From positions 186,001-250,000 of the forward strand of contig NZ_JFKE01000001.1 of NCBI RefSeq assembly GCF_000647975.1: DNA of 64,000 bases, read 5' to 3'. The notes beneath the pieces are model-generated. The model made no database searches. It was not told the DNA's origin and saw nothing but the letters and a program-made list of their open reading frames with translations. A program made the translations under genes and the position numbers. Position 1 is the stretch's first letter; each line of letters begins with the position of its first letter. Below are positions 1 to 9,106 of the stretch, one piece after another. This DNA comes from Actibacterium mucosum KCTC 23349. Lineage in GTDB: Bacteria; Pseudomonadota; Alphaproteobacteria; Rhodobacterales; Rhodobacteraceae.

Positions 1-1004
1 ACCCGGTTGAATTTGCCGAGGCCTTTGCCAAGGCATGGTTCAAGCTGACCCACCGCGATATGGGGCCCTATGCACTTGGCCTGGGGGCCGAAGTGCCCGG
101 CGCGCCGCTGATCTGGCAAGACCCTGTACCGCTGCGCGATCACGCGCTGATTGGTGCCGCCGAGGTGGCCGAGCTGAAACAGGCGATCCTGAATACCGGC
201 CTTGGCAATGCCGCGCTGGTGCGTGCCGCGTGGGCCTCGGCCGCGACGTTCCGCATTGGTGACAAACGTGGCGGCACCGATGGCGGGCGGCTGCGTCTGG
301 CCCCGCAGAACGGCTGGTCCGTGAATGCGCCCGACGAGCTGTCAGACGTGCTGACCAAGCTGCAAGCGGTGGGCGACGCCTTCAACGCGGCACAGGCGGA
401 AATGCGGGTGTCGATGGCTGACCTGATTGTTCTGGGTGGCTGTGCCGCGGTCGAGGCCGCCAGCGGGCACAGCGTTTCGGTGCCGTTCACACCTGGTCGT
501 ACGGATGCCACGCCGGAACAAACCGACGCGGCCTCGTTCGCCGTGCTGGAGCCGCGGGCCGATGGCTTCCGCAACTACCTGGCCGACGGGCACAGCCGGC
601 CCGCGGGCGAGTTGCTGGTGGACCGCGCTCAGATGCTGACGCTGACTGCTCCAGAAATGACCGTGCTATTCGGCGGCATGCGCGCCTTGGGGGCCAACCA
701 CGGCGATGCGCCACAAGGTGTGTTCACCGACACGCCCGGCACGCTGAACAATGCGTTCTTCGTGAATCTGCTGGATCTGGGCACCGAATGGGTGAAAACC
801 GGTGACAACGCCTATGAAGGCCGCGACCGGGCCAGCGGCGCGGTCAAGTGGACGGCCACCGAGGTCGACCTGATCTTTGGCTCCAACTCGCAACTGCGGG
901 CCCTGGCCGAGGTCTATGGCAGCGACGATGCCGCCAACGGGTTCGCGGCCGAGTTCGCCGCAGTCTGGGCCAAGGTCATGGATCTGGGCCGTTCGGACGT
1001 CTAA
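1..1004 (+). CDS. katG: Catalase-peroxidase KatG, C-terminal part (5' end outside window)
   Basis: The open frame enters from the left edge (first full codon at base 3) and ends with TAA at 1002-1004, giving 333 visible residues. They match the C-terminal half of bifunctional catalase-peroxidases: the stretch around [13 protein letters not shown], then LIWQDPVP and the late block ending in [16 protein letters not shown] are typical. This half is the haem-free duplicated domain that supports the N-terminal active site; the haem ligand and the Met-Tyr-Trp adduct lie upstream of the window. The enzyme removes hydrogen peroxide in the cytoplasm. A hairpin follows the stop codon, so the gene seems to end its transcript here. 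No frameshift is seen. Confidence 0.95.
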   Translation, partial: PVEFAEAFAKAWFKLTHRDMGPYALGLGAEVPGAPLIWQDPVPLRDHALIGAAEVAELKQAILNTGLGNAALVRAAWASAATFRIGDKRGGTDGGRLRLAPQNGWSVNAPDELSDVLTKLQAVGDAFNAAQAEMRVSMADLIVLGGCAAVEAASGHSVSVPFTPGRTDATPEQTDAASFAVLEPRADGFRNYLADGHSRPAGELLVDRAQMLTLTAPEMTVLFGGMRALGANHGDAPQGVFTDTPGTLNNAFFVNLLDLGTEWVKTGDNAYEGRDRASGAVKWTATEVDLIFGSNSQLRALAEVYGSDDAANGFAAEFAAVWAKVMDLGRSDV

Positions 1005-1011
1005 ACACCCC

Positions 1012-1036
1012 GCCCCGGCGATTTGTTCGCCGGGGC
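1012..1036 (+). terminator. Hairpin after katG
   Basis: A perfect 10-bp stem (GCCCCGGCGA with TCGCCGGGGC) with a 5-nt loop starts 7 bases after the katG stop. It is not followed by a T-run, so it may be a weak or factor-assisted terminator or an mRNA-stabilising hairpin. Confidence 0.55.
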
Positions 1037-1141
1037 TACACGTTTGGCGCAATCGGTTAATCACATGGCGCCATCTGCGATTTAAACCCCCTTGGTCATG
1101 CGCCATCTCATGAGCAACACCAAATCATGGAGGGTTCCACA

Positions 1142-1963
1142 ATGTCGCAAACCATTCTGATCACCGGCGCGTCTTCGGGTATTGGCAAAGTCACTGCCAA
1201 ACTGTTCCAGCAAAATGGCTGGAACGTCGTCGCCACCATGCGCTCGCCCGAAAACGAGGACGAACTGACCCAACTGGACAATGTCCTTGTCACCCGTCTG
1301 GACGTCACCGACGAGGCTTCGATCGAGGCTGCCGTGGCCGAGGGCATCGCCAAGTTCGGCCAGATTGATGTATTGTTGAATAACGCAGGCTACGGCGCCT
1401 ATGGCCCGCTGGAAGCGTTCCCGATGGACCGCATCCGCCGCCAGTTTGACACCAACGTCATTGGCCTGATCGCCACCACAAAGGCGGTGCTGCCGCATAT
1501 GCGTGGCAATGGCGCGGGTACAATTGTAAACATTTCGTCCATCGGCGGGCAGATGACCTTCCCGCTGGGCGCGCTGTATCACGGCACCAAGTTTGCTGTC
1601 GAAGGTATCTCGGAGGCGATGCACTTTGAACTGGCCGCCGCCGGCATCAAGACCAAGATCGTTGAACCGGGCATGATCGCCACCGATTTCGGCGGCCGGT
1701 CGTTTGACTTCGTCAACGACGAGGCGATGGCCGAGTATCAGCCCGTTGTGCAGGCGCTGTTTGCCGGTTGGAGCGGCGACGCCGCTGCCAACGCTTCGCC
1801 GCCCAGTGTCGTGGCCGACGTGATCTGGAACGCTGTGACCGACGGCACCGACACGCTGCGGTATCGCGCCGGGGCGGATGCCGAGGAACTGCTGACCAAC
1901 CGCAAGAACTTTGACGATGCCACCTTTATTGGCGGGTTGAAGGCACAACTGGGTCTGAGCTGA
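1142..1963 (+). CDS. SDR family NAD(P)-dependent oxidoreductase
   Basis: A 273-aa classical short-chain dehydrogenase/reductase. The N-terminal cofactor motif TGASSGIG (residues 8-15), the NNAG motif and the catalytic YHGTK (Tyr-x-x-x-Lys) after a conserved Ser are all present, so it should be active. I place the start at the ATG at 1142 because GGAGGG lies 8 bases upstream; the in-frame ATG at 1127 overlaps that ribosome binding site. The substrate cannot be told from the sequence. It stands alone between the katG hairpin and a hairpin after its own stop. The C-terminal part resembles the subgroup often annotated as ketoreductase or retinol-dehydrogenase-like, which says little about substrate. 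Confidence 0.9.
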   Translation: MSQTILITGASSGIGKVTAKLFQQNGWNVVATMRSPENEDELTQLDNVLVTRLDVTDEASIEAAVAEGIAKFGQIDVLLNNAGYGAYGPLEAFPMDRIRRQFDTNVIGLIATTKAVLPHMRGNGAGTIVNISSIGGQMTFPLGALYHGTKFAVEGISEAMHFELAAAGIKTKIVEPGMIATDFGGRSFDFVNDEAMAEYQPVVQALFAGWSGDAAANASPPSVVADVIWNAVTDGTDTLRYRAGADAEELLTNRKNFDDATFIGGLKAQLGLS

Positions 1964-2002
1964 CCCAAGCCCAAAACGTAAAACAATTTTCATACAGGCG
2001 CG

Positions 2003-2029
2003 CCGGGGCGGATGCAGTTTCCGTCCCGG
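2003..2029 (+). terminator. Hairpin after the SDR gene
   Basis: A 10-bp stem (CCGGGGCGGA with TCCGTCCCGG, one G-U pair) and 7-nt loop, followed by TTCAATT. A plausible but weak terminator 40 bases after the SDR stop. Confidence 0.45.
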
Positions 2030-2089
2030 TTCAATTGACGTCGTAAAAGGTGGACTTAGGCTGTTCCGGCACTTTTCGGGACCACATCC

Positions 2090-3670
2090 ATGACCACCAC
2101 GCCTACCCACGCCCTTACTGTTTGGGGCACCAACCAGCTTTTTGCATTTTCTGGCCTTGATGGACCAACGGATTTTGACCGCGGCCTTGTCGCGCAAAGC
2201 CGCGCGGATGGTTTGCAATTCCGCCTGCCGGGACCGGCCGCGGTGTCGTTTGGAAAGGTGACCAAAGCACTGTTTGGCAGTGATTGGGCTCAGTTAGAGA
2301 CTGATCTGGGAACTGTCCGATTTGCGTTCATCGACACGCATCACCTTCTGATCGAAGGGCCCGCGCGTTTCAGCTTTCAACATTCGGAACGGGTCGAGGT
2401 CGCCCACCTGCAAAGCGGTGACAGGCTGTTGATTGCACCGGTTGGCACTCTGAACGACGGCCTTCTGACCCATGATTTAAACGCCGAGATTGCCGCCAGG
2501 CAGGTATGGGCCAAAAACGCACCTGTCGCGGAAAGTCCGCTGGCCAGCAAGGCCATACAACAGATGAAGTCCATGGTTTATGCGCCGCAGGGCCAGTTCC
2601 GACACCGTTTCACAACGCCTGACCGATGGCCGCACCGCGAGGCATGGCTGTGGGACAGCGCGTTTCACGCCATAGGGTACCGCCATTTAGACCCCGCATT
2701 GGCGCGGCACGCTTTGGCGGCGGTATTTGATACGCAACTGCCAAACGGACAGGTCGGTATCAGTTTTGCGCCGCATTCCACCCGCACGCATCGCAGTCAG
2801 CCCCCTATCCTTGCCTGGGCCGTGCGCGAAGTTCAGGCCGTGGTGCCTGACGACGCCTGGCTTGCAGAGCTGGTGCCGGGACTCAGGCGGTACCTGCGTT
2901 GGTTCGAACAACACCGGGCCATGGGAACGGTGTTCGGGTGGGTCGAAGATGACGGCGCGTTGGGCAGTGTTTGTGACGAAAGTGGTATGGACAACTCGCC
3001 TCGCTTTGCCGGTGCTTCGGTTGTGAAGGCCGTCGATCTCAGCTGCTACATGGCGCAAGAGTACCAGGCCATGGCGGAACTGGATCCCAATGGAGGCTGG
3101 GCAGCCAAAGCGGCAAGGTTAGAGACTGAAATGGAACAGTTTTGGGACGCTGAGTTGGGCTTTTACTGCGACATTGATCCCGCCACCGACAGGTCAACCG
3201 GCGTGCAGGCGGTGACGGGCTTTCTGCCGCTGATCCTCGGCCAGCTTTCGCGCACGCGCGCGCAAAGCCTGATCGATGCTTTGCAAGACCCTGCGCGGTT
3301 TGGCAGCGCTTTGCCGATCCCATCTATTGCACGCAATCAAAAAGGGTACAGCAAGGACATGTGGCAGGGACCTGTCTGGGTCAACATGAACTGGATGATC
3401 GCACGTGGGTTTGCGCGTTGCGGTGCGACCGACGTCGCCGAGGATCTGCGCGCGCGCACGCTCGACGCCATGACCCGCTGGCATGGCGAAACAGGCTCGA
3501 TTTTTGAATACTATGATGACGACAATGCCACGTCGCCGCCTGCACTGCCGCGCAAAGGGCGCAATGACCCGGAGGTAAACCCGGAACGGCCCACCATCCA
3601 CCAGGTCATCCATGACTATGGCTGGTCGGCCACGCTGGCGCTGGACTGGATCCAGCGTGGCGCGGTGTGA
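2090..3670 (+). CDS. MGH1/GH63-like (alpha/alpha)6 glycoside hydrolase
   Basis: A 526-aa protein with no signal peptide. Residues 1-130 look like an N-terminal beta-domain, and residues 145-520 like the (alpha/alpha)6 barrel of the GH37/GH63/GH15 superfamily. Visible landmarks are LWDSAFHAIG (187-196), ESGMDNSPR (297-305, the general-acid Asp region, like ESGWDFSSR of trehalases), GPVWVNMNW (427-435) and IFEYYDDD (471-478, with the likely base Glu473). Such enzymes cut terminal alpha-linked glucosyl or mannosyl residues, including glucosylglycerate. The gene is convergent with the GH28-like gene, the two stop codons abutting exactly, and it opens the polysaccharide locus. It is cytoplasmic, so it would act on imported oligosaccharides. 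Exact substrate unknown. Confidence 0.85.
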   Translation: MTTTPTHALTVWGTNQLFAFSGLDGPTDFDRGLVAQSRADGLQFRLPGPAAVSFGKVTKALFGSDWAQLETDLGTVRFAFIDTHHLLIEGPARFSFQHSERVEVAHLQSGDRLLIAPVGTLNDGLLTHDLNAEIAARQVWAKNAPVAESPLASKAIQQMKSMVYAPQGQFRHRFTTPDRWPHREAWLWDSAFHAIGYRHLDPALARHALAAVFDTQLPNGQVGISFAPHSTRTHRSQPPILAWAVREVQAVVPDDAWLAELVPGLRRYLRWFEQHRAMGTVFGWVEDDGALGSVCDESGMDNSPRFAGASVVKAVDLSCYMAQEYQAMAELDPNGGWAAKAARLETEMEQFWDAELGFYCDIDPATDRSTGVQAVTGFLPLILGQLSRTRAQSLIDALQDPARFGSALPIPSIARNQKGYSKDMWQGPVWVNMNWMIARGFARCGATDVAEDLRARTLDAMTRWHGETGSIFEYYDDDNATSPPALPRKGRNDPEVNPERPTIHQVIHDYGWSATLALDWIQRGAV

Positions 3671-4999
3671 TTATCCCTTGTCGCTGACCTGCGGCGACCA
3701 ACCTTCGGGCAAAGGCGAGGGGCGCGAAATCTGCACGTTCTCGATCTCGACATTCAGGGCATGGCGCACATGAATGCCAGGCAGCCCGTCGGGATAGGGG
3801 TCCATCCCGAAGATCCCACCATCTGGTCGGCGAACAAAACAATTGCGGCGACCCAGTTCCGGGTCGTCCAGCTCATTTACGTCTTGCGGCACTGGTCGCA
3901 GATCAAGGAACAGCTCATGTGCAAACGCCCCTTGTTCCTGCCGCAGGTTCACGGCCGAAATATGCACGTTTTCGATCAACTGCTCTGGGTCGCCATGCAC
4001 GACAATGGCGCCTTCGCAACGCCCGGTAATGCCGGCGACGGCCACGTCGCGTACAATTGAAGGCGCCTCCCCTGACACACGTGCAAGGGCATTGATCGTA
4101 ATCGGCTCTCCGGATCCCCAATAGGTATGCGGCGCCTGGCTGCAATCGACGGTCGAATTTGCAAAACGAATCCGTTCGATCAGGCCACCGTCGCGCGCAA
4201 AGATACCAAAGGCGCGGTTGGTGTCGGTGATGGTCAGGCCGGTAAAGACGACATCGCGCACGTCGAAATGCGTCTCCGTTCCGATTTTGACCGAGCACGA
4301 ACGCGAGGTGAAATGGCAATTGCTGACATGGATACGTTCGGCCGGGCCGTTCAAAGCGGCATCCATCTTGGCGCAGGTTTTCACGCAGACCGAGTCGTCG
4401 GCCGCCACAATCCGGCACCCGGTCATGAACGCATCACGGCAGCTGTCGAAATTCACGCCATCGGTGTTGGGCATCAGCAGGTCGTTCAGGATGGTGATGT
4501 CCGTCACGCGGATCATATCACAAGCGACCAGATGCACCGTCCACATCGGTGCCTCGCTGAAGGTTACGTCGCGAATGGTAATGTTCTGGCAGGCCTCAAA
4601 CACAACCATCCGAGGGCGGTTAAACTTGGCCCATTTAACCCCATCAAACAATCCTTCGCGCGACAGCCATTTGGGCCCTTGCCCATGGATCGTGCCGTGA
4701 CCGGTGACCGAGATATCCTTGGCATCACGGGCCACGATAAACCCACGGTCGCTGTCTTCGGCCATAACCGAAACCGTGCCGTTGATGAAATCATCGTAGT
4801 CGTCGGAACAGGTCAGTGTCGTGCCTCGTGGCACATGCAGGTCAATCCCGGATTCAAGCCGCACTGCGCCGGCCACCCATTCACCACGCGGCAGTTCAAC
4901 CCGGCCGCCACCTTCGGCGGCAAGCGTGTTGATGGCAGACTGCAGCGCAGCCGTAATATTCTGCCCGTCCTGCGGGGCGGCAACCAGTACGTGGCTCAT
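3671..4999 (-). CDS. GH28-like (polygalacturonase family) beta-helix hydrolase
   Basis: A 442-aa protein, read from the ATG at 4999; a TTG six bases further upstream overlaps the previous stop and is less likely. The N-terminus (DGQNITAALQSAIN, GGGRVELPRG) and the repeated short beta-strand pattern are those of right-handed beta-helix GH28 enzymes. The catalytic Asp set is present: NTDG at 179-182 and the DD pair at 201-202. Two other family signatures are replaced: GHG reads SCS (about 234-236) and RIK is absent near 262-267. These residues contact galacturonate, so substrate may differ from polygalacturonan. No signal peptide is visible, suggesting action on imported oligomers. Last gene of the ABC importer operon. 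Confidence 0.88.
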   Translation of the reverse strand: MSHVLVAAPQDGQNITAALQSAINTLAAEGGGRVELPRGEWVAGAVRLESGIDLHVPRGTTLTCSDDYDDFINGTVSVMAEDSDRGFIVARDAKDISVTGHGTIHGQGPKWLSREGLFDGVKWAKFNRPRMVVFEACQNITIRDVTFSEAPMWTVHLVACDMIRVTDITILNDLLMPNTDGVNFDSCRDAFMTGCRIVAADDSVCVKTCAKMDAALNGPAERIHVSNCHFTSRSCSVKIGTETHFDVRDVVFTGLTITDTNRAFGIFARDGGLIERIRFANSTVDCSQAPHTYWGSGEPITINALARVSGEAPSIVRDVAVAGITGRCEGAIVVHGDPEQLIENVHISAVNLRQEQGAFAHELFLDLRPVPQDVNELDDPELGRRNCFVRRPDGGIFGMDPYPDGLPGIHVRHALNVEIENVQISRPSPLPEGWSPQVSDKG

Positions 5000-5001
5000 G
5001 T

Positions 5002-6216
5002 TCAAACTTTCTGATCTAGAGCAATTTCAAGATGGGTCAGCAACGGAAGACATTGATCCATATGCGTGAAGTGCCAGGTTGGCGTATCTTCAGGACCGTT
5101 GGGAACGGTGCGCCTGCGATCCACCCAGCGGAAGAAAAGGCTTGGATGCCCGGCTCGGTTTGCACCCAGAATGTCGCGATCAAGGTTGTTACCGATCATC
5201 GGCACCTGCGCGGCCAGTTCGGGCGACAGTTCCATCGCTTGCATCGCGGCAGTGAACATCGCCTGATCCGGTTTGCGCACACCCACATCGCCCGAGATGA
5301 CGTGCGCTTCGAAATGGTCCCACAGGCCGTGCGGCTTCAGGACATTCTCAAACGTTTCGCGAGGGCCGTCGGCCACAAGACACAAGCGAAAGCCCGCATC
5401 GCGCAGGGCATCCATCATTGAGGCCGCGCCGTCGATCAACTTTGCCTCGATAACCACGTCACTGCCATCGTCACGCTTGATCTCGGTCCCTTCGTCAACC
5501 AGCGTGTCGCCGCAATCCAGAAACAGGGCGCGGAAATGCGGCATGTTGGCCGCCATGTCTGCCAACAGGAATTGCACCCTTTGTGGGATGAACGACGCGA
5601 GTGCAGACCACGGGCACAAGGGACCATCTGCCATGTCATAGGGCAAACCGCGACCAAGGGCGGGGGCAAAGGCCAAACGGCCAAGAAAGACCCGCGCCAA
5701 ACGATGCTGATACGGACCAATCGCGCCAAATTCGTCAGCAAAACGGTTGCCTAGATGGACACCGCCCAATCCGGCTTTCTGCGCGGTCATGTATTGTGTA
5801 GCACCTGCCATGGCATCGCGATGCGCTGCGTTTTGAAAATGCGCGTGCTTGCCAGCCTCGCACCAAACAACGGGACGTTTGCCTTGCAAGGTCAGGTCCA
5901 CGTCATGGCGTTGTCCGTGAAAGCTCGCCTCAACCGAGGTAACCTCCCCCGCGGCGTTCAGATGCACCCAGATATGTTCAAGGTCATACAGGTGCCCGAT
6001 GTCATGATCCCAATAAGTCGCGTATTCGATGCAAACCGCGCCACGCAAAGCAACGTGGAACTTGGACGATGGCGACGGGCCCGGCACGTCGAACACAGTG
6101 ACACCGATGCCTACGGGCCGAAACGGCTCGGCCCGGTCCAGCATCAGGATCGGCGCGACATCGCGGGCAATCTGCGGCACGTCCAGCCGCGATAATACGG
6201 GCCGATCGGCTGTCAT
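5002..6216 (-). CDS. Two-domain protein: unassigned N-terminal domain fused to HAD-like hydrolase
   Basis: A 404-aa protein. Residues 1-200 form a domain I do not recognise, with clustered aromatic and His residues (YATYWDHDIGHLYDLEHIWVH, 66-85 region; SFHGQ at 98-102). Residues 228-400 are a haloacid-dehalogenase fold: motif I LFLDCGDTLV with Asp234 and Asp237, motif III Lys315 in RKPD, and motif IV IGNNLDRD (341-348). HAD enzymes of this kind are phosphatases or dehalogenases; the substrate is unknown. The start overlaps the stop of the ATPase gene as ATGA, and the GH28-like gene starts within a few bases of its stop, so it is translationally coupled inside the sugar-uptake operon. A role on a phosphorylated or acidic sugar is inference. 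Confidence 0.8.
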   Translation of the reverse strand: MTADRPVLSRLDVPQIARDVAPILMLDRAEPFRPVGIGVTVFDVPGPSPSSKFHVALRGAVCIEYATYWDHDIGHLYDLEHIWVHLNAAGEVTSVEASFHGQRHDVDLTLQGKRPVVWCEAGKHAHFQNAAHRDAMAGATQYMTAQKAGLGGVHLGNRFADEFGAIGPYQHRLARVFLGRLAFAPALGRGLPYDMADGPLCPWSALASFIPQRVQFLLADMAANMPHFRALFLDCGDTLVDEGTEIKRDDGSDVVIEAKLIDGAASMMDALRDAGFRLCLVADGPRETFENVLKPHGLWDHFEAHVISGDVGVRKPDQAMFTAAMQAMELSPELAAQVPMIGNNLDRDILGANRAGHPSLFFRWVDRRRTVPNGPEDTPTWHFTHMDQCLPLLTHLEIALDQKV

Positions 6217-7955
6217 GCCGCGTTTCCGGCAAGCGCGGCACGGCGCTCGCGAAGGGCACGAGCACGGCGGGGATCGGGGATGGGAACGGCGTTCAGCAAC
6301 CGCTGCGAATAGGGATCCTGCGGGTTGGCAAAGAACGCGCCGGTGTCGCCGGTTTCCACCAGTTTGCCCTTTTGCATCACCCCTATCCGGTCGGCGAAGT
6401 TGGCCACCATCGACAGATCATGGGTGATGAACAGATAGGTCAGGCCAAGGTTTTCCTGCAATTCTTTCAGCAGGTTGATCGTTTGCGCCGCAATGGACAC
6501 ATCCAGCGCCGAAACGCTTTCGTCCAGCACCACGAAACTTGGATTGGTGACCAGCGCCCGCGCGATGCCCACACGCTGACGCTGGCCGCCCGAGAACGCG
6601 TGCGGATAGCGAGACAGCATGTCGGGCTGCAGCCCCACCTGTACCAGCAGTTCCGCCGCGCGATCCCGGATTTGGTTTGAGTTCGTTTCGCCCTGGTTCA
6701 CCATCGGCTCGCCGATCAGCTGTTCCACGGTCATGCGCGGATTCAGCGAGGAATACGGATCCTGGAACACCATCTGCATGTGCCGCCGCATTCCGCGCAG
6801 TGTGTCGCCGGTCATGGTGGTCAATTCATGCGTGGCACCGTCAGGCGCACGGAACTGAACGCTACCGCCCGTAGGCTCGTAAGCCCGCAGAACCGAACGC
6901 GCGACGGTCGACTTGCCCGAGCCGCTTTCGCCCACAAGGCCAAAGGTCTCGCCCCTGCCGATTGTAAAGCTGACATCGTCCACGGCCTTCAGAACCTGCG
7001 TCGTGCGCCCGCGCCAGTCCTTGGCGGTCGGGAAATGCATCTTCAGGCCCTTCACCGTCAGCACCGGATCGGACACCGGCGCCTCAACCGGGGCAGCTGC
7101 CTGCGCGGGGGTGGTATCGTCGCGGTTGTCTGCCATCGAAGTTTCGGGCAACCGCGGGATCAGCGACAAAAGCCGTTGGGTATAAGGGTCTTTGGGCGCA
7201 TAAAAGATATCGTCCACCCCGCCGGTTTCCACCACGTCACCATGGTTCATCACCAACATGCGGTCGGCCAATTCGGCCACCACGCCGAAATTGTGGGTGA
7301 TGAACAGAACACCCATGTTGAACCGTTCCTGCAGGTCACGGATCAGGTCGAGGATCTGCGCCTCGGTTGTCACGTCCAGCGCTGTGGTCGGCTCGTCCGC
7401 CAGCAACAGCGACGGGTTGCACGACAGCGCCATGGCGATCATCGCCCGCTGCCGCATACCTCCCGACAACTGATGCGGATACTTGTCCAGCATCCCGCGC
7501 GGATCGGGCAGGCCGACAAGGTCCATCAGCTCGGCCGCGCGGTCGGTCAGTGCCGCCTTGCGCAGGTCTGTATGCAGCGTCAGCGTGCGCATCACCTGTT
7601 GACCGATAGAGTGCACCGGCGACAGGGCCGTCATCGGCTCCTGAAAGATCATGCCGATCTGGCCACCGCGCAGCTCGCGCATGGTTTTGCTTTCGCGGCC
7701 CTGATCAAGGATCGAGACCTCGCCGCCGCGGCCCCTGAACCGCACGCTGCCCGAGGTTTGCGCGCTGCGGGGCATCAGGTTCAGAATGGCGCGCGCGGTC
7801 AGCGATTTACCACTGCCACTTTCGCCCACCACACCCAGCACCTCGCCGGGCTTGATCGACAGGTTGACCCCTTTGACCGCATGCAAACGTCCCTGGCGCA
7901 GGTCGAAATGCACTTTCAGGTCTTCGATTTCCAACAGGTTCTCGTCGTTTTTCAT
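6213..7955 (-). CDS. Dpp/Opp-type ABC transporter, fused double ATPase
   Basis: A 580-aa protein with two complete ABC ATPase domains, equal to DppD and DppF joined. Each half has a Walker A motif (GESGSGKS), an ABC signature (LSGGMRQRA and FSGGQRQRV), a Walker B and an H-loop, plus the oligopeptide-transporter C-terminal extension (PYTQRLL and PYSQRLL). I take the ATG at 7955, preceded by AAGGGCG; longer starts run into the permease gene. It powers the importer formed with the two permeases and the binding protein upstream on this strand. Peptide-type importers of this size can also carry oligosaccharides (the AgpABCD alpha-galactoside system of Sinorhizobium is one case), which fits the surrounding glycosidases. 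Confidence 0.93.
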   Translation of the reverse strand: MKNDENLLEIEDLKVHFDLRQGRLHAVKGVNLSIKPGEVLGVVGESGSGKSLTARAILNLMPRSAQTSGSVRFRGRGGEVSILDQGRESKTMRELRGGQIGMIFQEPMTALSPVHSIGQQVMRTLTLHTDLRKAALTDRAAELMDLVGLPDPRGMLDKYPHQLSGGMRQRAMIAMALSCNPSLLLADEPTTALDVTTEAQILDLIRDLQERFNMGVLFITHNFGVVAELADRMLVMNHGDVVETGGVDDIFYAPKDPYTQRLLSLIPRLPETSMADNRDDTTPAQAAAPVEAPVSDPVLTVKGLKMHFPTAKDWRGRTTQVLKAVDDVSFTIGRGETFGLVGESGSGKSTVARSVLRAYEPTGGSVQFRAPDGATHELTTMTGDTLRGMRRHMQMVFQDPYSSLNPRMTVEQLIGEPMVNQGETNSNQIRDRAAELLVQVGLQPDMLSRYPHAFSGGQRQRVGIARALVTNPSFVVLDESVSALDVSIAAQTINLLKELQENLGLTYLFITHDLSMVANFADRIGVMQKGKLVETGDTGAFFANPQDPYSQRLLNAVPIPDPRRARALRERRAALAGNAA

Positions 7956-7965
7956 ATCGGCGCCC

Positions 7966-9096
7966 TTATTGCTGATACGGGTCGGCCGCATCGCGCAGGC
8001 CGTCGCCAAGGAAGTTGAAGGCTAGGATCGTGGTCACGATGGCGGCACCAGGGGCCAGCATCCACGGCGCCAGTGCGATCGACCGCAGGTTCTGCGCGTC
8101 TTGCAGCAGCACGCCCCAGCTGACCACAGGCGGACGCAGGCCCAGCCCAAGGAAGGACAGCGCGGTTTCGCCAAGGATCATCTCGGGGATGGCCAGCGTG
8201 ATGGCGGCGATCACGTATGACGTCATCGACGGTAGCATGTGACGGGTGACGACCCGACGCGGCTTGGCGCCGGACAGTTGCGCGGCCAGAACAAAGTCTT
8301 GGTTGCGGATTGTCAGGAAATGCCCCCGCACAACCCGCGCAAGGTTGGTCCAGCCGATCAGGGCAAGGATCACGGTGATCAGCAGGTAGACAAAAATCGG
8401 ATCCCAGGCGACCGGCAGCGCGGCGGCCAGACCCAGCCACAGCGGAATGGTGGGAATTGACCGCACGAACTCGGCCAGTCGTTGAATGGCAGCGTCCACG
8501 CGTCCGCCGATCAGCCCCGCAACCGAGCCCAGCGTGATACCGATGACAAAGCTAAAGAATACGCCGATCAACCCCACAGACAGCGTAACCCGCCCGCCAT
8601 AGATGATGCGCGACAGCAGATCCCGGCCCAGTGCGTCGGTGCCTAACAGATAGATCCGATCACGCCGTCCGCCTTCGATCCCAAACAGGTGCAGGTTGGT
8701 CTCCCACAGGCCCCAGAACTTGTAGCTGTCGCCACGATGAAAGAATTTGATCGGGTAAACCTTGTCGGTGTCTTCGCTGAAGGTCAGCCGCGCGGTTTCG
8801 GGATCGCGCTCGCGGTCAAGCCCATAAACGAACGGGCCTTTGAATTCACCCTCGTGAAACAGGTGCACTTGTTGGGGTGGCACAAAGGCGTGCAGGCGCG
8901 AGTGCTTGAACGGATCGTAGGGTGCAAGGAACTCGGCAAAGGCGGCCACGAAATAGAGAAAACCGATGACATAAAGAGACCACAGCGCAAGGCGGTGTTG
9001 TTTGAACCGCCACCACATCAGCGTCAGCGGCTTGGCGGTGTCCACCGTCAGTTGCGCGGTGTTGTCTTCGGTTTGCGGGTCGGAAAGCGTGCTCAT
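7966..9096 (-). CDS. Dpp/Agp-type ABC transporter permease (DppC-like)
   Basis: A 376-aa inner-membrane permease. One membrane segment lies near residues 35-60, followed by a long periplasmic stretch (about 65-155), then five segments. The EAA loop region (AAQLSGAKPRRVVTRHMLP) contacts the ATPase. Length is above the usual 300 aa of DppC because of the periplasmic insert, a layout seen in AgpC/YejE-like permeases. A clear GAGGAAG ribosome binding site precedes the ATG. The next gene (ATPase) starts 10 bases after its stop. It pairs with the DppB-like permease directly upstream. Confidence 0.93.
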   Translation of the reverse strand: MSTLSDPQTEDNTAQLTVDTAKPLTLMWWRFKQHRLALWSLYVIGFLYFVAAFAEFLAPYDPFKHSRLHAFVPPQQVHLFHEGEFKGPFVYGLDRERDPETARLTFSEDTDKVYPIKFFHRGDSYKFWGLWETNLHLFGIEGGRRDRIYLLGTDALGRDLLSRIIYGGRVTLSVGLIGVFFSFVIGITLGSVAGLIGGRVDAAIQRLAEFVRSIPTIPLWLGLAAALPVAWDPIFVYLLITVILALIGWTNLARVVRGHFLTIRNQDFVLAAQLSGAKPRRVVTRHMLPSMTSYVIAAITLAIPEMILGETALSFLGLGLRPPVVSWGVLLQDAQNLRSIALAPWMLAPGAAIVTTILAFNFLGDGLRDAADPYQQ

Positions 9097-9106
9097 CGAA
9101 ACTTCC

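Noticed and set aside
1082-2218. 378-codon minus-strand frame opposite the SDR gene
   Set aside because: The SDR motifs on the plus strand are complete; the antisense frame shows no family.
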